Shown: positions 49,527-59,611, counted from the first letter of the stretch. The stretch: 64,000 nucleotides of DNA from JAHFRG01 sp041495205 (GCA_041495205.1 JBGQCF010000002.1:86874-150873); one strand, 5' to 3'. Notes: generated by a model from the sequence alone, not told the origin. Translations and numbers: made by a program.

Positions 49527-50710
49527 GCGGCCAGACCCAAAACCAGGCTGCAATTATTGCCTCCGAAACCAAACGAGTTCGTCAGCACGCGCTCGATCGG
49601 GCGCTCCTGGTTCGCGCTGATGATGTGACTTTGCAATTGCGCATCCGGCGTTTCCAGATTGAGCGTTCCCGGAATGAACTCGTGCTTCAAACACAGCAGG
49701 CAGATGATGGTCTCGGTAATGCCGGCTGTCCCGAGGCTGTGACCAGTCCAGCCCTTGGTCGAACTGCACGGCGCCGCCGCGCCGAACAGGCGGTAGACCG
49801 CCTGGTCCTCCATGCTGTCGTTGGCGGGGGTCGCGGTGCCGTGCAGGTTAATGTAATCGATGTCGGAAGGTTTAAGCCCCGCGCAGGCCAGCGCTTTGCT
49901 CATCGAAAGCCACGCTCCTTCGCCCTGCGGGTGCGGGCTCGACATATGGTACGCATCGCTGCTCTCCCCGTAGCCCAGCAGGGCGCAATCCGATTTCGCC
50001 CGATCGGGTTTTTCAAGCAGCGCAAAGCCCGCGGCCTCGCCTATCGAAATACCGTCGCGCGCCGCGTCACACGGCTTGCACGGACGCTCCGACAAGAGCT
50101 CGAGCGCGGCGAAACCGTGCAGCGTGGTGAGGCACAGGCTGTCCACACCGCCCACCACCGCAGCGTCGCACCATCCCGCTTCGATAAAGCGGTGCGCGCT
50201 GGCAAAGGCCTTGGCGCTCGAGGAGCAGGCGGTGGAAATCGTGAGCGAGGCGCCTTCAAGTTCGAGGTAGCGCGCGACGAAGTCCGCCACTGAAAACAGA
50301 TTGTGCGTGCAGGCATAATTCAGATTTTTTGGGAGCGCACCGTCGCCCGGCTGTCTGCGCTGGTAAGCGAGCTCGGTTTCGCGTATTCCGGACGTGCTGG
50401 TGCCGATCAGTACGGCGATGCGCGCCGCTCCGTATTTGTTGCGCGCCCGTCTGACGGCTTCCTCGAATCCGTCCTGGCGCAAGCCCAATTGCGCGAGCCG
50501 GTTGTTGCGGCAGTCGTAGCGCGCAAGCTCCCCGATGACCGGCTGGTTTTCCAGCCCTTCGACGCGCCCAATCCAGGTGTTGATTTCGGCGCGCTCGAAA
50601 TCGTTGAGACGCAGTCCCGAGCGCGCCTCCGCCAGCGCTTCAAAGGTGGCAGCAGCACCCAGGCCAAGCGGGTTGGCCGCGGCGAAATGCGTGATAAGTA
50701 AGGGCTGCAA
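49523..50710 (-). CDS. Beta-ketoacyl-ACP synthase (FabF-like, aryl-polyene type)
   Basis: A 395-residue condensing enzyme. The catalytic triad is Cys in STACSSSAKAF, His in NLHGTATPAND and His in GWTGHSLGTAG; NSFGFGGNN closes the active site. It would extend the aryl starter with malonyl-ACP units. The start appears to be TTG (50710). It lies 53 bases after the exporter gene, and its stop overlaps the chain-length factor. Confidence 0.93.
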   Translation of the reverse strand: MQPLLITHFAAANPLGLGAAATFEALAEARSGLRLNDFERAEINTWIGRVEGLENQPVIGELARYDCRNNRLAQLGLRQDGFEEAVRRARNKYGAARIAVLIGTSTSGIRETELAYQRRQPGDGALPKNLNYACTHNLFSVADFVARYLELEGASLTISTACSSSAKAFASAHRFIEAGWCDAAVVGGVDSLCLTTLHGFAALELLSERPCKPCDAARDGISIGEAAGFALLEKPDRAKSDCALLGYGESSDAYHMSSPHPQGEGAWLSMSKALACAGLKPSDIDYINLHGTATPANDSMEDQAVYRLFGAAAPCSSTKGWTGHSLGTAGITETIICLLCLKHEFIPGTLNLETPDAQLQSHIISANQERPIERVLTNSFGFGGNNCSLVLGLAA

Positions 50711-50763
50711 TGGCGGGCTGCTCTTCCGTGAAGGTACAAAAGATTATAGCAAAGCGCGGGGTG

Positions 50764-53088
50764 CTAAGCGCCTGCGCTCTCGGCGGTATTTACCGCGAGC
50801 GCGGCGGAGGCGAACAGCGAAAGCAGCACGCCCAGGCTCACCGTGAGGCCGATCGCGTGCAGCACCGGCGTTTGCGAAAAAGCGAGCGTGCCGAATGCGC
50901 TCAGACTGGTGAGACTGCAGACCAAAAGCGCGAGGTGCGTGCGCCGCCGCTCCAGTTCATCGGTCCATGCACGGTTGAAAAACAGCGCATAATTGACCCC
51001 GATCCCGAGCACCAGCAAAAGCGACACCAGATGAAACAAACTGAGGCGATCGCCAATCAGCAGGAGCAGGGCCGCGGTGATGACGAGCGCCGCCAGCACC
51101 GGCCTCATAACGCGCCATACGAGCGACATCCGCCTCAAACCCCAGGCCAGCACCAGCGCAATCGCCAGTATGCCGAGCGCGGTGAGCTTGAGCGACTGAT
51201 TGCGGTAGCCATTCACCATGCGGCTCGATTCGTTCTTTAGATCAAGGAGCAGGACATCCGGTTCACTCAAGGGCGCAAACTCACTCGCGAGCCGCGTTTC
51301 GTCCTCCACTCCGCGCAAGGGAATCAGCGCCAGCCATTCGCCACCGCTCGGCACGAGCAACGATTGCACTTTGAGCGCGAGCGCAGTCCCGCGCAACTCC
51401 TCCGCGCCGATGAGCCCACCGTCTCGCGTCCGCTCCACGTCGCGCAAAAAAGGCACGAACAACCCGGCGCGGAATGGCAATCCGGAAAGTGCCCGGGCGA
51501 GATTATTTTCCAGCTCCGCCACATTCGGCAGCGCAGCGCGTCGCGCGACCTGGGTTTTTTTGCTGGGTAGATACTGGGCGGCGAGCTCGAAGCCGGCGAT
51601 GGTTTGGGTGGCCGCGAGGGCGCGTAATTTTTCCGCCACCTGCTCGCTTTTTTCCAGCGCCTGCTCGCGCTCCTTGCCGATCACGACCACCAGATGGCGC
51701 ACATCCGGCGCGCCCAGCTCGGCACGTAGCTCTTTGTCGAGCAGCTTCGACGATTCGGATATCGGACTGAGATTGCCGAGGTCGTCGTCCCACAGCGTGG
51801 CGTGGCGCGCAGCGAGAAGGGCAAGCGCTGCGCACAGCGCCAGCGCGGTTCCCCAAACCAGCGCGCGCGAGGTGCGCAGCGCATCGAGCCACGCGGCGGG
51901 CACCGCCTGGCGCGGCGCGAAATCCGCCGGCGCGAGCGTGGGCAGGACCCAGCGCGTGACCAGGCCCGCGACCAGCACACCGGTCATGGACAACAGGCCG
52001 AGCTGCGACAATCCGGTGAAGCTCGAGAGCAACATGGTGAGTCCCCCGAACACCGTGGTGAGCACGGCGAGCCGCAAGGTCGGCCACAGCCGCTTCACGG
52101 TGTCGGTCACTTTTTCACCGGGTGCGACATGTGTGAAAAGATAACTCGGGTAATCGACTGCCTCGCCTATCAGCGTCGCGGCGAACCCCAGCGTGATGCC
52201 GTGCACCGCACCGAAGCCGAGCCCAACCAGCGCCACGCCGGCCAGGAGCCCGCTCGCCACGGGCAGCATGCCGAGCGTCACGACGGTAAACGAGCGGTAT
52301 ACGAAAAACAAAATTGCCAGCACCAGAGCCATGGCCACCAGCGACAGGCGCCACGAATCGCGCTCGATGATGGCGCGCGATTCGGCGGCAAACACACCCG
52401 GCCCGGTGACAAGCAGGCGCAGGCCGGGCGGCGGCTTGGTTTCTTCATAGGTCTTGCGTAAAGCGGACAGCGCTTCATTCTGCGCCGTCACATCGAAGCC
52501 CGCGGCGCGGGTTTGTGCAACCAGCAATGCTTTCCCGCCGTCGGCGGAAAACCACACGCCATGGCGGGAATGAGGCGCGGCATCGAGGAAAGAAGCGGAG
52601 AGTATGCGCGGCAATTCGCCGCTCGGGTCGGCGCCCAGGTTGGATTTGATCAGTGTACCGACCGGCGAAGCGAGAAGCTGCAAATCGGCTTCCAGCGCCT
52701 GACGCAGCCGTGCCGCGCTGAAATGCCCTGGAACCACCGCCGGGCTGAGCAGATAACGGTAGCGCAATACGATTTCGCGCTCCGTCGAGGAGAATGCGGC
52801 GTCGCCGTTGTTCACATAGCTGAAAAATCCGCTCGCGCGCAGCTTGTCGGCAAGCGCGCGGCTGGTCTGCGCCAGGGCCGGTGTGTCCTGGCCTTCGATC
52901 GCTACCAGCACCAGCCGTGCAGCGACCCCGCTGCGCAACTGCTCTACCAGCAACTGCTGGCTGCGCGTCGCGGCGGGAGGCAGAAACGCGGTAAGATCGG
53001 CGGTGACCGGCGTGTTGAACGCGATTGTGGCGCACGCAGCAAGCCCGACAAGCCACAGTGCAAGCACGACACGGGCCGAGGCGCTCAC
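50764..53088 (-). CDS. MMPL/RND-family exporter
   Basis: A 774-residue inner-membrane protein with about twelve helices in two repeats and two large periplasmic loops (about 30-230 and 420-630). GEAVDYPSYLFTHVAPGE and LGIGVNYALFFNRAWTDE are the charged fourth-helix motifs of MMPL proteins. Such transporters move lipids or hydrophobic polyketides across the inner membrane; here the likely cargo is the polyene lipid. GTG start overlaps the LolA-like gene stop (GTGA). Confidence 0.92.
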   Translation of the reverse strand: MSASARVVLALWLVGLAACATIAFNTPVTADLTAFLPPAATRSQQLLVEQLRSGVAARLVLVAIEGQDTPALAQTSRALADKLRASGFFSYVNNGDAAFSSTEREIVLRYRYLLSPAVVPGHFSAARLRQALEADLQLLASPVGTLIKSNLGADPSGELPRILSASFLDAAPHSRHGVWFSADGGKALLVAQTRAAGFDVTAQNEALSALRKTYEETKPPPGLRLLVTGPGVFAAESRAIIERDSWRLSLVAMALVLAILFFVYRSFTVVTLGMLPVASGLLAGVALVGLGFGAVHGITLGFAATLIGEAVDYPSYLFTHVAPGEKVTDTVKRLWPTLRLAVLTTVFGGLTMLLSSFTGLSQLGLLSMTGVLVAGLVTRWVLPTLAPADFAPRQAVPAAWLDALRTSRALVWGTALALCAALALLAARHATLWDDDLGNLSPISESSKLLDKELRAELGAPDVRHLVVVIGKEREQALEKSEQVAEKLRALAATQTIAGFELAAQYLPSKKTQVARRAALPNVAELENNLARALSGLPFRAGLFVPFLRDVERTRDGGLIGAEELRGTALALKVQSLLVPSGGEWLALIPLRGVEDETRLASEFAPLSEPDVLLLDLKNESSRMVNGYRNQSLKLTALGILAIALVLAWGLRRMSLVWRVMRPVLAALVITAALLLLIGDRLSLFHLVSLLLVLGIGVNYALFFNRAWTDELERRRTHLALLVCSLTSLSAFGTLAFSQTPVLHAIGLTVSLGVLLSLFASAALAVNTAESAGA

Positions 53089-53657
53089 TGGTTTTCCGTT
53101 ATGCTCATAACGGAGCGGTCGCCCCCTGCTTCCACAATCTCGACGCGCCGCACGTGCTGCTCCTCGCCTTCGATGGCGATGCGCTCGACATAACCCGCCA
53201 TGCCGGCCTCCAGCGGCTCGAGCACGAGCAGCCAGTTCTCCCGGCCACCCGTGAAGCGCGTGCGGTAGAAACGCTGCAAGGCGGGCAAATCGCCGGCAAG
53301 CGTGGCGCGCATGCTCTCGACGAAAGCCCAGATTACAGGGTGGTTTTGCAGCGTGAGCGAGTGCCTCTCGTTTTTTTTCTCAACCAGAAGCGTGTCGCCG
53401 TCCACCGCAACGCGTTCTGCATAGGGCTCGAGCACCCGTTTTTCCAGATGCCTGGGGCGGATGTAGGAAAGCGTTCCCGAAAGTTCGAGCGGCATGGTCA
53501 GCACGGCCAGGTATTTTTTTTCGTTGAAACTCGCTTGCGACGACTCGACCTGCGCCATACGCGCCATGAGTTGCGGCAAATCCCACAACACCGGTTCGTC
53601 CGCCCGTGCAGCGAGCGCGAAGAACAGTGCGACGGCCAATCCCATCCACCACTTCAT
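53085..53657 (-). CDS. LolA-like periplasmic carrier
   Basis: A 190-residue exported protein with a signal peptide (to AARADEP). The single beta-sheet lipid-carrier fold is suggested by FNEKKYLAVLTMPLELSGTL, YIRPRHLEKRVLEPY and IEGEEQHVRRVEI. In aryl-polyene loci such proteins probably carry the hydrophobic product between membranes. The ATG at 53657 overlaps the acyltransferase stop. Confidence 0.85.
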   Translation of the reverse strand: MKWWMGLAVALFFALAARADEPVLWDLPQLMARMAQVESSQASFNEKKYLAVLTMPLELSGTLSYIRPRHLEKRVLEPYAERVAVDGDTLLVEKKNERHSLTLQNHPVIWAFVESMRATLAGDLPALQRFYRTRFTGGRENWLLVLEPLEAGMAGYVERIAIEGEEQHVRRVEIVEAGGDRSVMSITENQ

Positions 53658-54553
53658 TGCCCGGCCCCACCCCAAAAGTCGTAGAAGTTGAACCAATTGT
53701 AAGGCGCAAGCCGGCAGTAATGTTCGAGCCGCGAGACGTAACGCTCGACCCATTCACGCATGTGCTCCGTCTGCCGTGGGGAATCTGCGATGATGTGCTC
53801 GGCGAAAGGCTCGAAATGAATTTCATAGCGATTGCCGCCGCGGTACAGCGCGAAGAACAGCACCACCGGCGCCTGTAGCAGCGCCGCAAGGATGAAAGGC
53901 CCGGCGGGAAACGGAGCGTCCGCACCTAGAAAGCTGCACACCACGGCCTTGTCGGAATGAAACATGCGATCGCCCAGTATCCCCACGATTTCCCCGCGCG
54001 CCAGACATTCCTTCACCTTGAGCAGGGTGTGCGGCCGGCCCAGGGGGATGACGCGCTCCGCGATTTCCGGATACGGGCGGTTGAGCGCGCGGTTGATTTT
54101 GTTCGCGTGCTCTTCGTTCATCAGCACGTTGATCGGAAACTTTTTCTCGATCCTCCCTTGCGCAAGCAGCATTTCATAGCTGCCGAGATGCGAGCCGAGC
54201 AATAGGCAGCCCGCGCCGCGGTTCAGTGCCGAGTCGAGCGCGTCCGCGCCGTGCATGCTCACTTCGAAGTAGCTGTGCCTCCCGGACAAGAGGTAAATGC
54301 GGTCATGAATCGTTGAGGAAAAAGTGTGGTAATGGCGGAAAATGTTACGCAGCCCCGCTTTACGCTGCAGTACGCGGGCAAGATAGGCGCGCGAGGCGCG
54401 CCGCGCATGTACCGAAAAAACGATGAAATACCAGCAAATCGGATAAAGAAAGACACGTCCCGCACCACGCCCGAGCTTAAGCGTCAGCCATATCAGCCAT
54501 TGCATGGCGCGCAGGCTACCGCGCTCGCGCTGCGCAAGCCACGTTTCGCTCAC
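53654..54553 (-). CDS. LpxL-like lipid acyltransferase
   Basis: A 299-residue membrane-associated acyltransferase of the LpxL/HtrB family: LLLGSHLGSYEMLLAQG holds the H-x4-E/D-type catalytic motif, and GILGDRMFHSD is the second conserved block. It would transfer the finished polyene acyl chain to a lipid or glycerol acceptor. GTG start overlaps the dehydratase stop. Confidence 0.92.
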   Translation of the reverse strand: MSETWLAQRERGSLRAMQWLIWLTLKLGRGAGRVFLYPICWYFIVFSVHARRASRAYLARVLQRKAGLRNIFRHYHTFSSTIHDRIYLLSGRHSYFEVSMHGADALDSALNRGAGCLLLGSHLGSYEMLLAQGRIEKKFPINVLMNEEHANKINRALNRPYPEIAERVIPLGRPHTLLKVKECLARGEIVGILGDRMFHSDKAVVCSFLGADAPFPAGPFILAALLQAPVVLFFALYRGGNRYEIHFEPFAEHIIADSPRQTEHMREWVERYVSRLEHYCRLAPYNWFNFYDFWGGAGQ

Positions 54554-54864
54554 GCCTGTTCCCCCGCGATTTCATGGCGCAGGCTGCCGCTGGCAATCAA
54601 GGTCGCGCCGCGCAGCAATCTGAAATTAAGGGTACCCGTTCCGGCGCTTTCGAGCCTGATGAGGAATTTTTCGCCCGGACGTAGAACAGCGTGGAACTTG
54701 GCCACCGGCACCGCGGTGATGCGCAGGTTTTGCCCGCGCGCCTTTTCCGCGGCGCTGAGCACCCGGCTCAGCAAAAGCGACGCCGGCACCACGGGATTTC
54801 CCGGAAAATGACCCGCCAGCGCCGGATGCTCCGAAGCAACCTCATCCTCGTATTCAAAACGCAT
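54550..54864 (-). CDS. ApeI/FabZ-like hotdog dehydratase
   Basis: A 104-residue hotdog protein: SEHPALAGHFPGNPVVPASLLL has the FabZ-type catalytic His (GHFPG) and acceptable spacing, with KFHAVLRPGEKFLIRL in the central strand. It overlaps the ligase gene by 11 bases. It is the second dehydratase of the cluster. Confidence 0.9.
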   Translation of the reverse strand: MRFEYEDEVASEHPALAGHFPGNPVVPASLLLSRVLSAAEKARGQNLRITAVPVAKFHAVLRPGEKFLIRLESAGTGTLNFRLLRGATLIASGSLRHEIAGEQA

Positions 54865-56206
54865 CGGTATCACTCCCGGTGTGGTCACGTGCAAGCTCTG
54901 AGGCCAAGCACCGCAGATTTTCCAGCGGCAGTTTCCCCGCCGCGTTGCGCGGCAGGGCTTTGACCAAATACAGCGGCCGCGGCAAAAACGCGGGGTCGAT
55001 GTGCTTGCGCAGCTCTGCCAAAATCGCCTCGGGTGAAAGCGCGGGCGCCACCACAAAAGCGGTGAGCCGCGCAGCCGCTGTGTCCATCGCTTCGGGCAGG
55101 TAGAAAACGCCGTCCATTATGCCGCTGATCTGTCCCAACTCCGCGTTCAAAGCTGCAAGCGAAGCGCGCTTGCCGGCGATTTTCACGACATCGCTCATGC
55201 GGCCGTGCAGCTCGAACTCCTGCGCGCTGTGCACGCTGATTTGGTCGGCCAGCTGCGTCGGTTGCGGGACGTGGCCGCCTTCGACCCAGGCCTCGTCCCC
55301 TTTTTTGCTCACGCGCACGCCTTCGAGCGTACGCCAGGTCGCGCTGCGCGAAACGCGGCGTAGCGCGATGATGCCCGCTTCGGTGCAGCCGTAAACGTCG
55401 TGCACGGTGGTGGCATACAAGCTTTCCACTGCGCGCGCGAGCTGCGCCGACAAAGGCATAGTGGCGGAAAGCACGCCGCGAAGCACGGGCAGCTTGAGCC
55501 CGCTTTCGACGCAGGCGCGCAAATGCAAAGGAGTGGTCATCAGCCAGCGCGGAGGAGGAATTTGCGCCAGCGCCGCTTCGATGTCGGCTGGTAGCAGGGG
55601 GCGCGCAGAGTGGGTTGCGCTTCCCCATTGCAGCGGCAACAGGACGGTGGTTTCCAGACCGTACGAATGCTGCGGCGGCACGGTTCCCAATACGCTCGCG
55701 CCCGGGCTGAAATCGAGCTGCCGGCCCAGGCTTTGCGCCACGCCCACCAGCGACGCCCAGTTTTTGGGGTGCGCAGCGGGCGCGCCCGTGCTGCCCGAGG
55801 TAAAAACGATGACCGCGGTTTGCTCCGCGGGAATCAGCGGCGGCGGTAACGCTGCGGCCGCGCCGTGTGTTTCCGGAAAGAAAAAAACGGGAAGTCCCTC
55901 GGGAAGGTCGTGATGATCGGCCAGGCAATACGCGTCGGGATACTCGCTGCACAACCGGCGCAACACCTCGGGCGCGCGGTTGGGCGGCAGCAGGCTCACT
56001 TGCCCGGTCTGCAACGCTGCGGCGAATCCCAGCAGGAAATGATAGCGGTCTTCGCACAGATTGAGCACGTGGCGCTGATGCGGTAGGCGCACCGCGAGCG
56101 CCTGTGCTGCGCCGAGAAAGCGCGCCGCGCTTATGCGTTTGCCGCGGTGGAACGCGACCACGCTATCCGGACACCATCGTTCCAGCAGTGGATATGCCTG
56201 CGTCAT
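54854..56206 (-). CDS. AMP-dependent aryl/acyl ligase
   Basis: A 450-residue adenylate-forming enzyme with the P-loop-like VFTSGSTGAPAAHPK, core motif YGCTEAGIIALR, and the C-terminal AGKRASLAALNAELG and LPRNAAGKLPLENL with the catalytic Lys. It probably activates 3- or 4-hydroxybenzoate and loads it on the ACP as starter for the polyene. Hydroxybenzoate could come from the chorismatase encoded at 59619-60656. Confidence 0.92.
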   Translation of the reverse strand: MTQAYPLLERWCPDSVVAFHRGKRISAARFLGAAQALAVRLPHQRHVLNLCEDRYHFLLGFAAALQTGQVSLLPPNRAPEVLRRLCSEYPDAYCLADHHDLPEGLPVFFFPETHGAAAALPPPLIPAEQTAVIVFTSGSTGAPAAHPKNWASLVGVAQSLGRQLDFSPGASVLGTVPPQHSYGLETTVLLPLQWGSATHSARPLLPADIEAALAQIPPPRWLMTTPLHLRACVESGLKLPVLRGVLSATMPLSAQLARAVESLYATTVHDVYGCTEAGIIALRRVSRSATWRTLEGVRVSKKGDEAWVEGGHVPQPTQLADQISVHSAQEFELHGRMSDVVKIAGKRASLAALNAELGQISGIMDGVFYLPEAMDTAAARLTAFVVAPALSPEAILAELRKHIDPAFLPRPLYLVKALPRNAAGKLPLENLRCLASELARDHTGSDTDAF

Positions 56207-56209
56207 GGT

Positions 56210-56863
56210 TCAATTCCGGGGCTTCTGCTCTTGTGCGTCCGCGAAAATGCGGCCAATGACCTGTAGCGGCGAAGCATGAGGGTAGTGCCGGTAGCGCAAG
56301 CGCCGGTAGGCGAATTCACCAAAAAACAGCAATCCGACGAGAACATAAATCAGCAGATTGGTGAAGAGCGACCACAAGGCCAAAGGAGCGAAAACGGCAA
56401 GGTAGAGACATGCGAGCGCCATCAGCGCGAAAAACACCGCCCACATCCAGGTGAGCCGTCTGGTGTAGACGGCAAGCTCCAGGGGCAATTCGCCGCGCTC
56501 AAGCCGCGCGATGCGACTGATGAACGGCTCGGCACCCGTGCGCAGCGTGCGGCCGAAAAGGAAGCACAACAGCAGGTTGATAAGGACCGGCAGCGTGTAA
56601 AGTAACCATTCGGGCCGCAAGATATAAAGCAACACCAGCAGCGGCAAGCTTGCCAACGGCGGCCATTTCGCCTTACCGGGAAGGCAGATGGCGATAAATG
56701 CGACAAGTAAAATCTGCAACACGGCGGCGAGGTCCAAGCGGCCCTGCATTACCACATAGTGCGCAAGCAAAGGATACACGCACAGTACGCCTGCCCACAG
56801 CAGCACACGCACCGGTTGGTTAAGAGGCGCGTAAGACTGGCTATCAGGTGCGGTTTTGCTCAA
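56210..56863 (-). CDS. COG4648-type membrane protein of aryl-polyene loci
   Basis: A 217-residue protein with about six hydrophobic helices, resembling membrane proteins regularly present in aryl-polyene clusters. No catalytic motif can be assigned. It overlaps the ACP gene by 20 bases and is followed three bases later by the ligase gene. Confidence 0.75.
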   Translation of the reverse strand: MSKTAPDSQSYAPLNQPVRVLLWAGVLCVYPLLAHYVVMQGRLDLAAVLQILLVAFIAICLPGKAKWPPLASLPLLVLLYILRPEWLLYTLPVLINLLLCFLFGRTLRTGAEPFISRIARLERGELPLELAVYTRRLTWMWAVFFALMALACLYLAVFAPLALWSLFTNLLIYVLVGLLFFGEFAYRRLRYRHYPHASPLQVIGRIFADAQEQKPRN

Positions 56864-57110
56864 TGTGGGCGGTCAGCGCGCGCAGCGAGGAAAAAATGCG
56901 CTTGTTGTCGGCGTCGTCGGAGCGCAACTGGAAACCGTACTTTTTGGAGACTGTGAGGGCGATTTCCAGCATATCTATGGAATCGAGCCCCAAACCCCGC
57001 CCGCCGAAAAGCGGCGCATCCGGATCTATCTGGTCCGGGCCGATTTCCAGATTCAGCGCCTCCACGATAAGCTGCGCCACTTCCTTCTCCAAGTCCTGTA
57101 TTTTTTCCAT
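56844..57110 (-). CDS. Acyl carrier protein
   Basis: An 88-residue ACP with the phosphopantetheine Ser in GLGLDSIDMLEIAL. Its N-terminus MEKIQDLEKEVAQLIVEAL is a normal helix 1. A GTG six codons upstream is an alternative start. It is the first gene of the pigment operon. Many such clusters have two ACPs; only one is seen here. Confidence 0.93.
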   Translation of the reverse strand: MEKIQDLEKEVAQLIVEALNLEIGPDQIDPDAPLFGGRGLGLDSIDMLEIALTVSKKYGFQLRSDDADNKRIFSSLRALTAHIEQNRT

Positions 57111-57128
57111 TCTCCCCGGTTCCCGCAC

Positions 57129-57452
57129 CCGCCCATTGCTGCGGCGGATTGCCCTTAAAATGCGACTTAATCATCTTAACTGCGGGTGCGCACTAATTAT
57201 ATATAACAGTCTAAATTTTCCGCTTCTACCGCTATTTTGGAAACCGCGAACAGCCAAGCGTAAAACGGCCTAAAACACGTAGGGTATGGGCAAAACATAC
57301 TGCCGGCTGGACCCCGGTATTCAAGCAAGATAAGCGCTCCTGCCCAGCAATGGCAGCGCTCTGACTGACGGGCAAGCAAGGGCAAAAACCGCCGATGCGC
57401 ACCTAAGTAAACAACCCGCTCCCTGAGCAACCAGCCAAGGGTGAGGCGGGAA
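57129..57452. other. Promoter region of the pigment operon
   Basis: About 320 bases between the lipoprotein and ACP genes, both on the minus strand. It includes an AT-rich TATATAA stretch near 57199 that could be part of a promoter. No gene or clear terminator was identified. Confidence 0.4.
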
Positions 57453-57842
57453 TTAAAATGTGCTTAACTGCGCGCGGATATCTCTGTCAAGATTCTGTAT
57501 CCAGCCGTTATAGTTTTTATGGATCCTCTGGCCGTTATACTCCAAGTTTACGCTGTCCTTGTAGGTAATGTTGTAGGTCTGCGTGTCATAAGTAACATCC
57601 ACCACAGCAGTGTGGCCACGCACGCTAAGCGTGCCCACGATATTGCCTGGCTTCACTGTTTTCATTTGCCAGCCTAATGTCACACCCGCGCGGGTGATAG
57701 CCTTGCCCACTTCATCCAAGGACGCTTTTTGACCACTACCCGTTTGCACCGGTGCATTGGAGACATTTAATACCGGTGCTACGCATGCCGCCACTAACAG
57801 GATACTTGCGGCAATAATCAGTCCTAATTTGATGTTTTTCAT
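57453..57842 (-). CDS. Small lipoprotein of unknown function
   Basis: A 129-residue lipoprotein with lipobox LVAAC near residue 20. The mature part contains a compact domain with VGTLSVRGHTAVVDVTYDTQ, TYNITYKDSVNLEYNG and a Trp-containing end. AGAGGA precedes the ATG at 57842. Similar small lipoproteins with this domain are common in proteobacteria but I cannot assign a role. It may be unrelated to the pigment genes. Confidence 0.8.
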   Translation of the reverse strand: MKNIKLGLIIAASILLVAACVAPVLNVSNAPVQTGSGQKASLDEVGKAITRAGVTLGWQMKTVKPGNIVGTLSVRGHTAVVDVTYDTQTYNITYKDSVNLEYNGQRIHKNYNGWIQNLDRDIRAQLSTF

Positions 57843-58297
57843 GATTTTCCTCTTTAGCTTGTTAACCCAAGCACGGGACAAAAGTTTTATGTGCGGCTTT
57901 CTCATAAATTGCAGAGCGCATCCGCCACGCTTAATGAATTATATGGCGAACCGGTGCGGTGTCAACGATGACGGTACTCTGCTTGTGTCAGCCACAAATT
58001 AGCAAGCAGTTTACGCGTGATACTTCACCGAACGCGTGGGATTGAAATCATCGCGAGCGCTCGGCCTGTCGTCAAAGGCCAGCAAAAAACAGATTTTTGC
58101 TGCGAGCGGTGGCGGGCCCGGGCCAGGCTTTGGTATCCCGCGAGGCAGTCAGCCAAAAACCAGGGCATAAGGCGCCGCAACATAATCGCCTGGAGCATAA
58201 AGATTCTGCGTCATCATGTTCGGGTATAATTAAGGTATCTACCCTGCTCTTGAAAAAGTTTCCTCCGAAACGGCCGTTGCACGGTTTGAGCTCGCAC
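57843..58297. other. Divergent promoter region
   Basis: About 455 bases between the lipoprotein gene and the halogenase-like gene. An upstream in-frame extension of the latter is open but lacks protein-like character. No other gene was supported. Confidence 0.4.
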
Positions 58298-59611
58298 ATG
58301 CCGGTTGACACCGCAACAGCCGGGCCGCGCCGCGACTGCGATGTACTGGTCATCGGCGGCGGACCGGCCGGATCCACCGCAGCCTCGCTGCTCGCGCAGC
58401 AGGGCTGGCGCGTGGTATTGTTGGAAAAGGACCGCCACCCGCGCTTTCACATCGGCGAATCGCTGCTGCCCTGCAATCTTCCGCTGTTCGAGCGGCTCGG
58501 CGTCAAGGACGAGATCGAGCGCATTGCGGTCATCAAGTACGGCGCGCAGTTCGTATCTAACGAGCACCGTAAGAGCGAAACCTTTTATTTCACCGAAGCC
58601 GTGGACAAGTCCCTGCCCTATTCGTACGAGGTGCGCCGCTCGGAATTCGACCATATCCTGCTTAAGAATTGCGCCGCCAGAGGCGCCGAAGTGCTCGAAG
58701 AAACCAAGGTGAGCCATGTCGAATTTGGCGCAGGGCGCAATCCCGTGGTCAGCGCGGTCGACGCGCGCGGTGAAACCCGTATCTGGGAATCGCTTTTTGT
58801 CATTGACGCTTCAGGACGGGATACGTTCCTTGCAGGTTTGCTCGGCATCAAGGAGCGCAATCCGCGCCACAACAGCGCCGCTCTCTACGCCCATTTTTCA
58901 GGCGCGGAACGCCTGCCGGGCCGGGACGCGGGCAACATCAGCGTGTTCTGGTTCGAGCACGGCTGGTTCTGGATGATTCCGCTCAAGGACGGCGCGATGA
59001 GCGTCGGTGCCGTCTGCTGGCCGTACTACCTCAAGTCGCGCAACACCGATGTGCAGGCCTTTTTCATGGACACCATCGCGCTGTGCCCGGGCGTGCAGGC
59101 GCGCCTGCGGAACGCCAAGATGATTTTGCCGGTCACCGCCACCGGCAATTATTCGTACCGGGCGAAACGCACGGCCGGGGAAAAATTCATCATGGTGGGC
59201 GATGCGTTCGCATTTATCGATCCGATGTTCTCCTCCGGAGTGATGCTCGCGATGAACAGCGCTTTCCTCGGCGCCGAGGTTGTGCATGACTGCCTCACGA
59301 ACAGTTGTCTCTCGCGTCGGCGGCTGCGCCAGTACGACCGTACCGTGCGCCACGGGCTGAAAATGTTTTCCTGGTTCATTTACCGCGTGACGCGTCCCGC
59401 GATGCGCTATATGTTCATGAACCCGTCAAATTTTTTCCGAGCCAAGGAAGGCCTGATTTCGCTGCTCGCCGGCGACGTGTTCGGTCGCACGCCGATTTTC
59501 TGGAAAATTTTCATGTTCAAGTTCATTTATTACGCGACCAGCCTTAAGATGTGGAAGGAAAGCCTGGCTGCGTACAAAGCGCACAAGCAACGTATTAAAC
59601 CCGCAACCTGA
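58298..59611 (+). CDS. Flavin-dependent halogenase-like oxidoreductase
   Basis: A 437-residue FAD enzyme. The N-terminal dinucleotide fold is GGGPAGSTAASLLAQQGW; RFHIGESLLP is the conserved block after it; GWFWMIPLKDG matches the W-x-W-x-I-P halogenase motif; and VGDAFAFIDPMFSSGV is the FAD-binding end. Relatives occur in xanthomonadin-type clusters, where the pigment can be brominated. Whether this enzyme halogenates or hydroxylates cannot be told from sequence alone. The ATG at 58298 is chosen because the upstream extension is not protein-like. It is eight bases before the chorismatase gene. Confidence 0.85.
   Translation: MPVDTATAGPRRDCDVLVIGGGPAGSTAASLLAQQGWRVVLLEKDRHPRFHIGESLLPCNLPLFERLGVKDEIERIAVIKYGAQFVSNEHRKSETFYFTEAVDKSLPYSYEVRRSEFDHILLKNCAARGAEVLEETKVSHVEFGAGRNPVVSAVDARGETRIWESLFVIDASGRDTFLAGLLGIKERNPRHNSAALYAHFSGAERLPGRDAGNISVFWFEHGWFWMIPLKDGAMSVGAVCWPYYLKSRNTDVQAFFMDTIALCPGVQARLRNAKMILPVTATGNYSYRAKRTAGEKFIMVGDAFAFIDPMFSSGVMLAMNSAFLGAEVVHDCLTNSCLSRRRLRQYDRTVRHGLKMFSWFIYRVTRPAMRYMFMNPSNFFRAKEGLISLLAGDVFGRTPIFWKIFMFKFIYYATSLKMWKESLAAYKAHKQRIKPAT

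Noticed and set aside
48401..49628. Long plus-strand frames opposite the ketosynthase-like genes
   Set aside because: They are antisense to clear FabF-family and dehydratase genes and are rich in Arg/Ala/Pro, typical of GC-rich shadows.
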